DNA of 64,000 nt from Planotetraspora sp. A-T 1434 (GCF_025420585.1 NZ_JAOEGB010000031.1:1-64000); one strand, 5' to 3'; positions 17,990 through 27,711 are shown, counted from the first letter of the stretch. The notes: a model not told the origin generated them from the sequence alone. Numbers and translations are program-made.

Positions 17990-18128
17990 CCAGCCCGAAT
18001 CCGACCCCGCGAACAAGAAAGGACTGACCGCCTCATCCCTGCGGCCCGTGGAAGCCGACGCCCACCCGAGCGCCTCGGGTGACCCGCCGTACCGACCCGA
18101 GAACCTGAACAGGACGGTCAGGCGGAAA

Positions 18129-18145
18129 CCTCCGCAGCGCGGAGG
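18129..18145. terminator. short GC hairpin after the IS1380 transposase
   Basis: CCTCCGC (18129-18135), three-base loop AGC, GCGGAGG (18139-18145): a perfect 7-bp stem 140 bases after the transposase stop. It is not followed by a T run, so it may be a factor-dependent terminator or an IS-end structure. Confidence 0.35.
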
Positions 18146-18183
18146 CCCTTACCGAACTCGACTGAGGCCTGAGTCATCGAGGT

Positions 18184-18582
18184 TAGCACCTTGGTATGGA
18201 GCGTCGCCCCGAATCCACCTCTTTCTCCACTTCATCTCCGTGATATGCCCCAGCTATATAGTCACATCGGGTGATTCCCCGTAATTCACGTGACAGCTGG
18301 GCCCGGCGGGCTGCACCTTACTCATGGTTGCTATGGCCAACTGGTGGTCGTGGCTGTTGCGGAGATCTTCAGGGGCCGACATTGTGCCGGTCGCCTGTAG
18401 CCGCATGCGCTGACCGCGAGAGTTGGGTCGATCCCTATGAACGGGACAGCCGCGGGCGGGCAGCTAAGGGCCAGTTCAGTGGCGTTTCCTGCGTCGTGGG
18501 TCTGAACCGCCTACGGCATAGCTCAGCTGAAAGGTGCACTCGCGTTGATTCTCCAGGGGTACGGACATCACTCGGTTCGCTT
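18184..18582. other. leader region of the Wadjet operon
   Basis: About 400 bases between the IS1380 end and jetA. The start is relatively AT-rich. TTCATC at 18231-18236 and TATATA at 18255-18260 with an 18-base spacer could be a promoter, but the match is weak. An in-frame extension of jetA runs back to 18271 but does not look like protein. Confidence 0.35.
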
Positions 18583-20148
18583 ATGAGCCAGCTGCATGGC
18601 TTCGGGCACCAGATGCCCATCGTCACCTACCTGACCGGGAGTTATGCGGTCTTTTATCGACTCGTTTTGGACGTGCTGCTAGAGGAAGAGTCCCGGCTCG
18701 GGATCCACTTGTCCACGGCGGAAATCGACCAGCGGGTGAGGGCGAAACTGGCGGAGGCGCCGCAGTTGGTCGCGGAGCTGCCCTCTATGGACGGGCTGTT
18801 GGAGTCCCTGTACGGGTGGCGCAACGTCGACCGGATCTACAACATGCGGCGGAGCGGCTCTGCGCAGGAGTTCCTTCACAAGGACTTCCTCTACCAGTTG
18901 ACGTCTGCGGGCGCGCAAGTCCACCGGATGCTGATGGCTATTGACCAGGAGATGGGTACGGCGGGCTCCCTCCAGGCGTCCACGCTGCCCGAGGTGCTCG
19001 ACGCGCTGAGGGCTCTGGCCAGGGCAGCGGAGGAGAAGCCGGCGGACCTGGCAGGCTGTGCCCGGGCGTTTCAGCGTCTGGTGCGGGGTTTCCTGGATCT
19101 CTCGGAGAACGCGAAGCTGTTCGTGCAGGGTCTGAACCGGTCGCTCGTGGTGGAAGGCGAGGCGGAGATCGAGGCGTTCCTCGCGTACAAGGAGGTGATC
19201 GTCGGCTACCTGCAGACGTTCATCGTCGCCTTGTCGCGGTACGCGCCGCAGATCACGGGCCTGATCGCGCAGGTGGAGGATCGGGGCATCGCTGGATTGC
19301 TACCGCGGATCGCGGACATGGAGGCGCCACCGCAGCGCGGGCGGAGTCATGAGGAGATCGTGGCCCGAGAGGTCGCACGCATGGAAGGGCAGTGGGTGGG
19401 GTTGCGGAGCTGGTTCTACGAGACCGCTGAACGACCCGCGGTCACCCAGACGCTGCAGGAGCGGGCTTCTGATGCCGTCAACCAGATCCTGCTGACGATC
19501 CGCCAGATCAATGACCAACGGTTCCGGAAGGTTGACCGAGCTGCTGACCTGGTGGCGATGGCGTCGTGGTTCGACCAGATGGATGACGCTCTCCGGGAGG
19601 ATGTCGCTGGCTTGTGGCGTGCCGCCTTCGGGTTGCACGGGGCCAGGCACTTGGGGGTGCTTCGTCCCCTGGAGGACGACGAGGACGTGCTGGAGCAGGT
19701 GAGTTGGTGGGATGGGCGGCCTGCACCCATCTCCGCTGCCTATCGGGCGACTGGACCCCGTACGAGGCCGGGGCCCGTGCCCCGTGTGCGCAGATCGCGC
19801 CGAGCCAAGAGCATGCTGGCGGCGCAGCAGGGCCGCCAGCAGCAGGAGGAGACGAATGCGGAGCGGTCGCTGGCCGCCCGCAGCCCCGTGAGGCTCTCCG
19901 CGCTCGGCACACTGAGCGAAGCCGAGGCGGAGGTGCTGTTGCGCTGCCTTGATACCGCCCTGTCGGTGCGTCCTGACCGCACTGGGACGCACCGGGCCCA
20001 GACGTCGGACGGGCGGCTGCTGGTGGTCCTGTTGCCAGTCGGCGGACAACGCGGCGAAGGCGGGATTGCGGCGGTGGGACTGCGCGGCGGACGAGTGTCC
20101 ATGGAGGACATGGAGCTAACGCTTCACCTGCGCGGGGAGGCCATGTGA
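18583..20148 (+). CDS. jetA: Wadjet type III JetA (TIGR02677/DUF2397 family)
   Basis: 521 residues. The N-terminal segment MPIVTYLTGSYAVFYRLVL and the long helical body with SAQEFLHKDFLYQLTSAG match the TIGR02677 (DUF2397) family, the kleisin-like (MukF-like) subunit of Wadjet type III. The C-terminal ~90 residues form a small domain (LSALGTLSEAEAEVLLRCLD). The linker before it is Arg/Gln-rich. Wadjet complexes recognise and cleave small circular DNA and so limit plasmids. ATG 18583 is chosen because family similarity begins right after it, although no strong ribosome binding site precedes it. The stop overlaps the jetB start. Confidence 0.82.
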   Translation: MSQLHGFGHQMPIVTYLTGSYAVFYRLVLDVLLEEESRLGIHLSTAEIDQRVRAKLAEAPQLVAELPSMDGLLESLYGWRNVDRIYNMRRSGSAQEFLHKDFLYQLTSAGAQVHRMLMAIDQEMGTAGSLQASTLPEVLDALRALARAAEEKPADLAGCARAFQRLVRGFLDLSENAKLFVQGLNRSLVVEGEAEIEAFLAYKEVIVGYLQTFIVALSRYAPQITGLIAQVEDRGIAGLLPRIADMEAPPQRGRSHEEIVAREVARMEGQWVGLRSWFYETAERPAVTQTLQERASDAVNQILLTIRQINDQRFRKVDRAADLVAMASWFDQMDDALREDVAGLWRAAFGLHGARHLGVLRPLEDDEDVLEQVSWWDGRPAPISAAYRATGPRTRPGPVPRVRRSRRAKSMLAAQQGRQQQEETNAERSLAARSPVRLSALGTLSEAEAEVLLRCLDTALSVRPDRTGTHRAQTSDGRLLVVLLPVGGQRGEGGIAAVGLRGGRVSMEDMELTLHLRGEAM

Positions 20149-21401
20149 CCCGTTGGAGTGGCGCTGCGGGAGCGGAACGCGTCCACGTGGTAAGAGCGTT
20201 GCTGGCACGCCCGCTGCTGCACCGGCGCGCGACCCACGCATACACCGTCGAGCTGGCTCGTGCCCATCAAGCGGAGCTGCAGGCGTGGTTCGAGCACCAC
20301 CTAGGCTGGCAGTTGCGCGTGGAACGGGACCGAGTGCGTCTGTTCAAGGTGCCGGGAAACGTGCGACGTCAGGGTTCCGATGCGCCCACGGCTCGGCAAT
20401 GCGCACTGTTCTGCTTGATTCTCGCAGTGCTGGAGGACTGCGGAACCCAGACCGTCATCAGCGAACTCGCGCAGAAGATCGAGGTCGTGTCCCGTACGCA
20501 TCCGAATCTGCGGCGCTTCGACGCTACCGTGGGCCGCGAGCGCCGAGATCTGGTCCTCATGCTTCGGTTGATGTGCAGGCAGCGGGTGCTGGTGCCCACA
20601 CTGGACACGGTGGTGACTCAGGAGGACGAGCAGGACTACATCCGAGGGGTGGGCGACGCCCTATACGACGTTGACCACCGTACTGCGGCGTTAATGCTCG
20701 GCATCTCCATATCGCCGTCCCTGGCTGCCGGCCCGCAAGAGCTGTTGATGGCATCCGGGGTCGACGGGATGATCTCCGAGAACCGCGCCTTGCACCATGC
20801 CGTGATGCGAAGGCTCGTGGACGACCCAGTGGTCTATTTCGATGATCTGCCGACCGATCAGCGCGAGTACTTCCTGGCCCATATGCAGGAACTGGTCCAG
20901 GCGTTGCGGGCAGGGCTTGGGGTGCGCGTGGAGGTCCGTGCCGAGGGCGCTGCGATCGTCGACGAGGAGCTCACCGACCTGGAGTTTCCCAAGACCAGCG
21001 CCGCGTCGTTCGCGGCCCTCGTCATGGCCGAGCGCCTGTTCCGCGAGGTCGCGGACGCCCCGGACCGTACCGACTGGATCGGGGCAACACGACTGCTCGA
21101 GCTGAGCTCAGAAGTCGCCGCCCGTCTGAGCAAGGCGATGACGGCCATCAACCAGAAGCCCGTAGACGGCGAGCACACGTGGCAGGCTGTAGCGCCAATC
21201 CTCATCGGGCTCGAACTGATCATTACGGTTCCCGGGGGCATTCTGGTTCGTCCTGCGCTCGCGCGATATCGGGATCCCAGCGGACGCGGTCCACGCGCCG
21301 AGGAAGCGGGGCTGATGCTGTTCGGCATCGACGACCTCCTGACTCCTTCTTCCACCGACCACCCGACCCCTGAAGAGCCAAGCGATGACACACTCTCCTG
21401 A
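20145..21401 (+). CDS. jetB: Wadjet type III JetB (TIGR02678/DUF2398 family)
   Basis: 418 residues from GTG 20145 (GTGA overlap with jetA, GGGGAGG upstream). It matches the TIGR02678 (DUF2398) family: VVRALLARPLLHRR at the N-terminus, ARQCALFCLILAVLEDCGTQ, DYIRGVGDALYDVDHRTAAL and DDPVVYFDDLPTDQREYF. It is the MukE-like winged-helix partner of JetA. It overlaps jetC by 17 bases. The order A-B-C-D and the overlaps indicate one transcript with coupled translation. Confidence 0.85.
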   Translation: MTRWSGAAGAERVHVVRALLARPLLHRRATHAYTVELARAHQAELQAWFEHHLGWQLRVERDRVRLFKVPGNVRRQGSDAPTARQCALFCLILAVLEDCGTQTVISELAQKIEVVSRTHPNLRRFDATVGRERRDLVLMLRLMCRQRVLVPTLDTVVTQEDEQDYIRGVGDALYDVDHRTAALMLGISISPSLAAGPQELLMASGVDGMISENRALHHAVMRRLVDDPVVYFDDLPTDQREYFLAHMQELVQALRAGLGVRVEVRAEGAAIVDEELTDLEFPKTSAASFAALVMAERLFREVADAPDRTDWIGATRLLELSSEVAARLSKAMTAINQKPVDGEHTWQAVAPILIGLELIITVPGGILVRPALARYRDPSGRGPRAEEAGLMLFGIDDLLTPSSTDHPTPEEPSDDTLS

Positions 21402-24400
21402 CTCCTCTGCTTCGGACTCGTCGCAGGAGCGGCCTGGCGTCCGTGCATTGGAGCGAATCCTCGCCGGCGAACCCCCAATCCCCACGCGGACCCGCTACCA
21501 GCCGCTTCGGATGGGCATGATCGGCATCTGGCAGTACGAGGAGCAGGAATTCGTCTTCTATGACGGCAAGCTGATCCTGCGCGGCCATAACGGAAGCGGC
21601 AAAACCAAGGCGCTGGAGGTCACCAGCCCGCTACTGCTGGACGCGATCATCAACGCCCGGCGCATCGATCCGTTCGGCAACGCCGCCCGGTCCATGCGGG
21701 ACAACCTTCTGTACGGGGGGCACAACCAGCAGGTCGGGTACGTGTGGACGGAGTACGGGCGTATCGCGGAAGACGGAAGCCACCAGTACCTGACCATCGG
21801 CATCGGCATGCACGCCCTGGCCACCCACGCCAAGGGCCTGTACGCATCCTGGTTCTTCACAACTCCCCAACGCGTCGGCCGCGACTTTTCCCTGTGGGAC
21901 GACGAGGAGCGCCCCCGTCTACGCAAGGGTCTGGAAGCGGTGCTGGGCGAATCCTGCGTGCACAAGCGCGCCAAGGACTACCGTGCGGCTGTTGCCAGGC
22001 AGCTCTTCGGATTCTCGCCCGCACGGTTGCGAGCGTTGGTCGATCTCCTCCTCACGTTGCGCAAGCCAAAGTTGAGTGAGGACTTCAGCGCGGCAAAGCT
22101 CATGTCCATGCTCTCTGAGAGCCTTCCTCCGGTGAGCGCAGCGCTGGTTGATGACCTTGCTGGAAAGTTCGACGAACTCGCCAACAACCGTGACGAGTTG
22201 GAGACCCTGGTCCGCAACCACAGTCACGTCGGAACGTTCCTGTCTGCCTATGGCCGCCTGGCGCGAAGAGTCGTGCGCCACGGCGGGGAGCAGTTCCTCG
22301 ACGCCAGCCAGCAACTGCGTGCCGCCCAAACCGTGCACAAGCAGAAGAAGACTCAACTCGAGAAGGCCCTGGGGGGCGTTGCCGCGCTCCAGGCGGAGCA
22401 CGTGAAGCTGGAACAGCAGCGTGACGCTCTGCACGCCCGTATCGCCGAACTGCGTGCCAGGCCGGAGATGAAACAGCATGGCCTGATCACCCAGCTGCAG
22501 AAGCAAGTGGCGGAGACCGAGAAGTTGACGGCCGACGCCCGAATGCGCTTGGAGGAGGCGGCAGCAGCCGAGGTAGATGCTGAGGCCGAGCTGCTCAGTG
22601 AGGGCGAAGATTGCCAGCAGGCGCTGGACCGTCTAGTCCAGTTGGAGGGCGAAGCCTCCCTGCGTGCCGCGACCGCCGCGCTCGCGGACGCACACCAGGG
22701 TGAGAACGAGCGAATCCGACGGGAACCGTTGGCAGCGCGCCGGGCGCTGACCGGCCACATCGACTCCCGTTCCGCAATACTGGCCAAGGCGCTGGAACTG
22801 GTGCAGAAGGTCGAGCAGGCTCGCAACGAGCACGGGACAGCCACGCGGGCGCTGGAACGCGTGGCTGGTACGCGCGACGAAGCCAAGGCCAAGTGCGACG
22901 CCAAGCACAACCTCCTCAAGCAGCGTGTGGATAAGCTAGTCCAGTTTCTTGTCGAGTGGGCTGCGGGATGTGAGCAACTGGTGCTCACCGATCACGATCT
23001 CGGGGAACTGCTGGACGCTGTGCCCACGCTGGGCGAGCCGGGACGCCCTGGCCTCGCCGATCTCATCGCCCCGCACGCCCAGCGGGCAGGACGCGCCCTC
23101 ATGCATACCCTGGCCAGCGAACAGGCTGCACTCGACGCGCTCGCAAACCAGCGCGACATGGCAGCCCGCCAACGTGACCAGGTCGTGGCCGCGACCGACC
23201 CGGTGCCGGGGGCGCCTGTCGCCCAGCGTCGTGAGCGTACCGAGGAACTCGGCGACGGGGCTGCGCTGTGGAAGCTCCTGGACTTCAGGCCTGGCCTCAC
23301 GAGTGAGGAGAAGGCCCGGCTGGAAGCAGCCATGCTTGCCGCCGGAGTCCTTGACGCATGGGTCACCGCTGATGGCCAGGTGCTCGCCCCGGACACCCTG
23401 GAAACGGTCCTCGTCCCGACCGGTGGCACTCGAGCTGATCGGTCGCTTAGCGACGTGCTGTGCCCGGTCGAACACCCCTTGGTCTCCATCGAGACCACGC
23501 GGACCATCCTCGCCTCCATCGCGCTCGGGAACCAGGGTGACGCCAGCACGCACCACACCCGCGTCGGCGTCGACGGTTCCTGGCAGATTGGGCTGCTGCA
23601 TGGGCGCACCACCAGTACTGCCGCGGCCTACATCGGGGTCGCAGCGCGGGAGTCAGAGCGCTTGCGTCGGCTCGCCGTCCTCGACAGCCTTATCGAGGAG
23701 CTCGACGGGCGCATCGCCGGCAAGGAGACTGCTATCTCCGGCCTGCGCGCTCGCTTGGAAGAGCTGGATATCGAGTATGGCGAGGCGCGGAACCAGGACC
23801 TTGACCTGCGGCAGGCCCGCCAGGACCTGGCCACTGCCCAGGAGCTACTGCAGCAGCGCAGTCAGGAAGTCGACGAAGCGCAGGGTCGGCAGCAGAGCTG
23901 TCATAAAGCCGTAGTGGAGGCCGAGAACGTCCTGGATGACTACGCCCGTCCGCGCTCCGTGCCGACAGACATGGGCTCGATTTCTTTGGAGCGGAACGCG
24001 CTGGAGCAGTACCGCTCCGCGGTGACTGATGTATGCCATGAGGCGAAGCAGTGGCGGCAGCTGTGCGAGCGTGCCTCCAAAGCCGAGCAACGCCTTGCCA
24101 CCTGCGTGAGGCATCGAGGTACCAGAGGTAAAGAACTGACGGAGGCCGAAGGCTTGCTGGCACGCAAGAAGGAGGCACTCGACGTTCACCAGCGCCTTGC
24201 TGGCGCAGGCCCGCAGAAGGTACTAGCCAAGCTTGCCACTGCGGAGCAGGAACTCGAGGAGACCGGCAGGGCACTCAAAGACTGCGTTACCGCCTCTCAG
24301 GAGGCGTCGTCGGAGGTCGGGGCCCTGAGAGAGGCTGTCGCAAGCGCTGTGAAGGGGTGCGGCACATGCGCGGAAGCCCGCAGCCTCGCTCTGGAAGACT

Positions 24401-25689
24401 ACCGAAGGCTGGCACGGAACGGTTTCCTTGCCCTCGCCCACGTCGATGACGCACCGGCGAGCGACGCCGGCCTCGTCGAGGCCCAGGCCCAAGCTGCTGT
24501 CCGACGCCTCGCCGACGAGAAATGGAGCGAAAAAGACCGAAATGACGCTCGCGACGAGGTCGATGAGGAGTTCCGGTCACTCAAGACTAACCTGACCGGC
24601 CCCGACTGGCGGCCTCGGGCCGGCAACGACGGTCCGCTGCTCCTGGTCCAGATCTGGCACAACGGTGTTGTTCGTAGCGTGACCGAGGCCCAGGACATCA
24701 TGGCCAACGAGATCAGCACCCGGCGCAGCATGCTCGACGACCATGAGCACAAGCTGTTCACCGAGGTACTCCTCGGCAACCTGGGTGACCACCTGCGCCG
24801 CCGCCGAGCCGAGGCAGTCAATCTTGTTGAGCGAATGAACGCTTTGTTGCAGCAGGTTCCCACGGCCTCCGGGTATTTGATGAAGCTCAAGTGGGAGCCC
24901 GCACCGCGGCAAACCCCCGAGGTGAAGGCGGCATTGGAAGCGCTCGACGGGCAGGCGAGCAAGCACCTTCCCGAGGCCGCACGCGAACAGCTCATCCGCT
25001 TCCTGGTCGGCCAGGTGGAAGACGCCCGGGCCCGTGAGGCCACCGCCGATTGGCGCGTCCACCTTCGTCAGGCCCTGGACTACCGCTCGTGGAGCCGTAT
25101 CCGCATCCGCTACAAGCCCGGTCCCCTGGCGAGGTGGACCGATCTCACGGACGACAAGCACCAACTCGGGTCCGGCGGTGAGAAAGCTGTCATGCTCCAA
25201 CTCCCTCTCCTGGTAGCAGCAGCCGCCCACTACACAGGAGCGTTGCCGACCGCGCCGCGGCCGGTCTACCTCGACGAGGCGTTCGCAGGCATCGACACAC
25301 CGATGCGCGGCCGCTGTCTGGGCTTGCTCACCAGCCTGGACCTCGATGTCGTCATGGCCAGCCACGACGAGTGGGGCTTCCATCAGGAAGTTCCCGGCGT
25401 CGCCACCTACCAGCTTTTCCGGCATCCCAACATCCCAGGCGTCCTGACCACTCCGATCATCTGGGACGGCGCCCGCCGCCACGATCTGCCTGACCCCGCG
25501 CTACGGTTCGGCGACGGCCACGAGGCGGGCATCGACTGGGGAGACGACACGGACGACTACCTAGACGACGAATTCGATGACGAGGAGGAGAACGAAGGCA
25601 TGGACGAGTACCCAGAGGCGGGTGATCGCGAAAGCGGCGAGGAGGAGCTGGAAGACGAGGAGGACGAAGACGACGATGACGAGGACTGA
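21385..25689 (+). CDS. jetC: Wadjet type III JetC (TIGR02680, SMC-like ATPase)
   Basis: 1434 residues. The Walker A GHNGSGKT is at residues 67-74. Two long coiled-coil arms (about 280-480 and 740-1000) flank a hinge-like region. The ABC signature LGSGGEKAVML is near residue 1262 and the Walker B PVYLDEAFAGID near 1293, followed by VVMASHDEWGF. This is the SMC/MukB-like motor that moves along DNA in the Wadjet complex. Its last ~50 residues are an unusual, almost purely Asp/Glu tail encoded by GA-rich repeats, and the jetD start lies inside this tail. Confidence 0.9.
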   Translation: MTHSPDSSASDSSQERPGVRALERILAGEPPIPTRTRYQPLRMGMIGIWQYEEQEFVFYDGKLILRGHNGSGKTKALEVTSPLLLDAIINARRIDPFGNAARSMRDNLLYGGHNQQVGYVWTEYGRIAEDGSHQYLTIGIGMHALATHAKGLYASWFFTTPQRVGRDFSLWDDEERPRLRKGLEAVLGESCVHKRAKDYRAAVARQLFGFSPARLRALVDLLLTLRKPKLSEDFSAAKLMSMLSESLPPVSAALVDDLAGKFDELANNRDELETLVRNHSHVGTFLSAYGRLARRVVRHGGEQFLDASQQLRAAQTVHKQKKTQLEKALGGVAALQAEHVKLEQQRDALHARIAELRARPEMKQHGLITQLQKQVAETEKLTADARMRLEEAAAAEVDAEAELLSEGEDCQQALDRLVQLEGEASLRAATAALADAHQGENERIRREPLAARRALTGHIDSRSAILAKALELVQKVEQARNEHGTATRALERVAGTRDEAKAKCDAKHNLLKQRVDKLVQFLVEWAAGCEQLVLTDHDLGELLDAVPTLGEPGRPGLADLIAPHAQRAGRALMHTLASEQAALDALANQRDMAARQRDQVVAATDPVPGAPVAQRRERTEELGDGAALWKLLDFRPGLTSEEKARLEAAMLAAGVLDAWVTADGQVLAPDTLETVLVPTGGTRADRSLSDVLCPVEHPLVSIETTRTILASIALGNQGDASTHHTRVGVDGSWQIGLLHGRTTSTAAAYIGVAARESERLRRLAVLDSLIEELDGRIAGKETAISGLRARLEELDIEYGEARNQDLDLRQARQDLATAQELLQQRSQEVDEAQGRQQSCHKAVVEAENVLDDYARPRSVPTDMGSISLERNALEQYRSAVTDVCHEAKQWRQLCERASKAEQRLATCVRHRGTRGKELTEAEGLLARKKEALDVHQRLAGAGPQKVLAKLATAEQELEETGRALKDCVTASQEASSEVGALREAVASAVKGCGTCAEARSLALEDYRRLARNGFLALAHVDDAPASDAGLVEAQAQAAVRRLADEKWSEKDRNDARDEVDEEFRSLKTNLTGPDWRPRAGNDGPLLLVQIWHNGVVRSVTEAQDIMANEISTRRSMLDDHEHKLFTEVLLGNLGDHLRRRRAEAVNLVERMNALLQQVPTASGYLMKLKWEPAPRQTPEVKAALEALDGQASKHLPEAAREQLIRFLVGQVEDARAREATADWRVHLRQALDYRSWSRIRIRYKPGPLARWTDLTDDKHQLGSGGEKAVMLQLPLLVAAAAHYTGALPTAPRPVYLDEAFAGIDTPMRGRCLGLLTSLDLDVVMASHDEWGFHQEVPGVATYQLFRHPNIPGVLTTPIIWDGARRHDLPDPALRFGDGHEAGIDWGDDTDDYLDDEFDDEEENEGMDEYPEAGDRESGEEELEDEEDEDDDDED

Positions 25690-26950
25690 GCTGCCCGAGG
25701 GCCTCGCCGATTGGGCGCGGACCGACGGCGGAGCAGCGTTTTGCGCAGTTCTACGCCAGCGGGTCTACAACGGCGGCGGCCTGGACAAGCCAATGAACCT
25801 CGCCATGACCGCACGTCAGCGGGCCGACATCCTGGACCTGTTCGGCGCAGGCAGCGTCAGCGAGCGAGCTGTCCATCTAGGCCGCGCCAACCAGGCCCTG
25901 CTCGACAGCACATACAGCACTACCTTGCGTCACCTTCTCATCGGCACCGGTGGCCCACTGCGCACCAAGCGCGGCCAGGCGAGGTACCGGCGCATCGCAA
26001 AGAAGGCCCGCATCCTCAATGCCCGCGCCGACCTGCACTGCAGGCTTGTGGGTATCCCCGAACTCGCCAACGAACTCGCCCTGCTCACCGCACTCAGCAA
26101 CGACACCCGATGGGTGCCTCCCGCGGACTCCGCCGCCGCCACCAAGAACTGGAACACCTATGCGGCAGCGCTCAAAGCGGCCGCCGAGTGGTTCCAGGGC
26201 CGCAACCGTAACTGGAAGTTCGCCGAACGCGAGCTGGCCGTCCGTGCCCTGGGCGGCAGTAAGAAGTGGACGGATCCCGCCAAGGCGGCCTTCAGCAGAC
26301 TGATCGGGATCCAGTTCGAGAAAGCCGTCTACACCGCAGACACCGGCATCCGCATGCTTGGGCCGCTTAGCTGGAAACTGTCCTCCTTGGTCGCAGACGC
26401 ATCAGCAGCCCGGCCGTTCGTGGCGCTACCTGGTACGGCCGCGGCTACACAGGGAACCCTGGAGATTCCCGCCCGGGGGATCCTCCTCATCGAGAACCAG
26501 GAGACCTTCCAAGCGCTTAGCCGTACCCCTGTCCATGAGACATGGCTGTGCATCTGGATGGAGGGCTACGCCTCCGACGCCCTCGCGCACTTCCTGGCCC
26601 GGATGCCCGACATCCCCATGGCCGCCTGGGGCGATCTCGACCCGCCCGGCATCGAGATCATTCTCAACCTGTCGACGAAATGTGGCCGCACCATCCACCC
26701 CGTCGCCATGGACGCCGACCTTTATGCGGCGGGCTACATGCTTGACGAAGACACCGAAGACCGCAGGAACTGGTGCCGCCAGGCACAAGAGCTCGCAACA
26801 AGAGCACCGAAGCCCTTCCAGGCTCTCGCCGAAGCCATCGCCCGCAACGACGGATACCGGTGCGAGCAGGAAGGACTGCACGAACTCGTCTTGCCTACCC
26901 TCCAAGAGCGCCTTGACCAGCTGCTGCCGACGACCGTTCCGCTGGCATGA
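25676..26950 (+). CDS. jetD: Wadjet JetD (Toprim-type DNA-cleaving subunit)
   Basis: 424 residues starting at ATG 25676, 14 bases inside jetC. An N-terminal DNA-binding-like region is followed by a C-terminal Toprim domain: the Glu motif LLIENQETFQAL near residue 271 and the acidic motif AAWGDLDPPGIEII near 317. These are the metal-binding residues of JetD/topoisomerase VI-like nucleases that cut DNA after loop extrusion. The motifs are intact, so the system looks functional. Confidence 0.85.
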   Translation: MTRTELPEGLADWARTDGGAAFCAVLRQRVYNGGGLDKPMNLAMTARQRADILDLFGAGSVSERAVHLGRANQALLDSTYSTTLRHLLIGTGGPLRTKRGQARYRRIAKKARILNARADLHCRLVGIPELANELALLTALSNDTRWVPPADSAAATKNWNTYAAALKAAAEWFQGRNRNWKFAERELAVRALGGSKKWTDPAKAAFSRLIGIQFEKAVYTADTGIRMLGPLSWKLSSLVADASAARPFVALPGTAAATQGTLEIPARGILLIENQETFQALSRTPVHETWLCIWMEGYASDALAHFLARMPDIPMAAWGDLDPPGIEIILNLSTKCGRTIHPVAMDADLYAAGYMLDEDTEDRRNWCRQAQELATRAPKPFQALAEAIARNDGYRCEQEGLHELVLPTLQERLDQLLPTTVPLA

Positions 26951-27147
26951 GGACCAAACCGGCGCGGGCGGCCACAATGCCGCTGCAGTAACGATCTAAG
27001 GCTCGCCTCGGCGTCGGGGGAAAATGACCTCCAACGGCGGACGAGCTCTACGATCCGCCAGCCCTGATACTTCCCGACTGGGCGCAACTACGATGGCGGG
27101 AACGCGCGGGGCTGGGAAGATCGCCATGATGGCGAGGGTCCGCCAAG

Positions 27148-27453
27148 GCCGGGCTCCTTCGACTGTTCCGGCCTGACCATGCGTGCCTACCAGTACGCCG
27201 GGACCCTGCTGCCCCGCGTGGCCGGCGACCAGTAGCGCCAGGGGCCGGCTGTTGCTCGCGGCCAGGAGCAGCCCGGCGACTTGGTCTTTCATGCACCCGG
27301 GAGCGGGCGGCCCGGGCACGTCGGGATCGTCGTTGCCCCCGGCCAGATGATCCACGCACCCCGCACTGAAGACGTTGTGCGCTACGCAACCTATTCCGCT
27401 CGTTCTGACGTGGTCGGGTTCATCCGACCGGCACTTTCATGGGAGAAGAGATG
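27148..27453 (+). pseudogene. decayed second copy of the NlpC/P60 hydrolase 3' half
   Basis: About 85-90% identical by eye to 13613-13917. It starts inside the NlpC/P60 domain (SFDCSGLTMRAYQYAG), so the N-terminal transglycosylase half is absent. A TGG codon has become TAG (27233-27235), and the original stop is lost (TGA to TGG). The sequence upstream of 27148 is unrelated to the first copy. Confidence 0.85.
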
Positions 27454-27668
27454 GGGGCTCACCTGGCGGAGCTGCGGCAGCTCCCAGCTACCGTCGGCTT
27501 GCTCACCGCCGCCCAGGCTCTTGGCCTCGGCCGAACTAAGGCGTACGAGTTGGCGAATAAGGGCGAGTTCCCCTGCCGCATCATCCACGTCGGCGTGGCT
27601 ATGGGGTACCCATCGCCGATTTGCCGAAGCTTCTCGGCGTTGATCTTCCAACATCGAACCGGACATGA
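27451..27668 (+). pseudogene. decayed second copy of the small HTH gene
   Basis: Parallel to the gene at 13916-14137. It keeps TVGLLTAAQALGLGRTKAYE and GEFPCRIIHVGVA, then shifts frame near 27600. The C-terminal part (VPIADLPKLLGVDLP) is readable in the other frame to the stop at 27666-27668. An indel also alters the first residues. Together with the fragment before it, this is the right-hand copy of a ~509-bp repeat. Confidence 0.8.
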
Positions 27669-27711
27669 GATCGGTGGACGACGGCCCGCATCTGGGCTGT
27701 CACCAGGGCGG

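Larger units (their letters stand above)
16511..18183 (+). mobile_element. IS1380-family insertion sequence (ends approximate)
   Basis: Built around one IS1380-type transposase. Possible ends are CCTCGA near 16511 and its inverse TCGAGG near 18178-18183, beside the phrase CTGAGGCCTGAGTCATCGAGG often seen at the right end of actinomycete copies. The terminal repeats are too short and divergent to be fixed by eye, and no target duplication was confirmed. It lies directly next to the IS21 end. Confidence 0.55.

Noticed and set aside
18271-18582. N-terminal extension of jetA to 18271
   Set aside because: The extra ~104 residues are Cys/Trp/Arg-rich with no family similarity and cover an AT-rich leader that probably holds the promoter.
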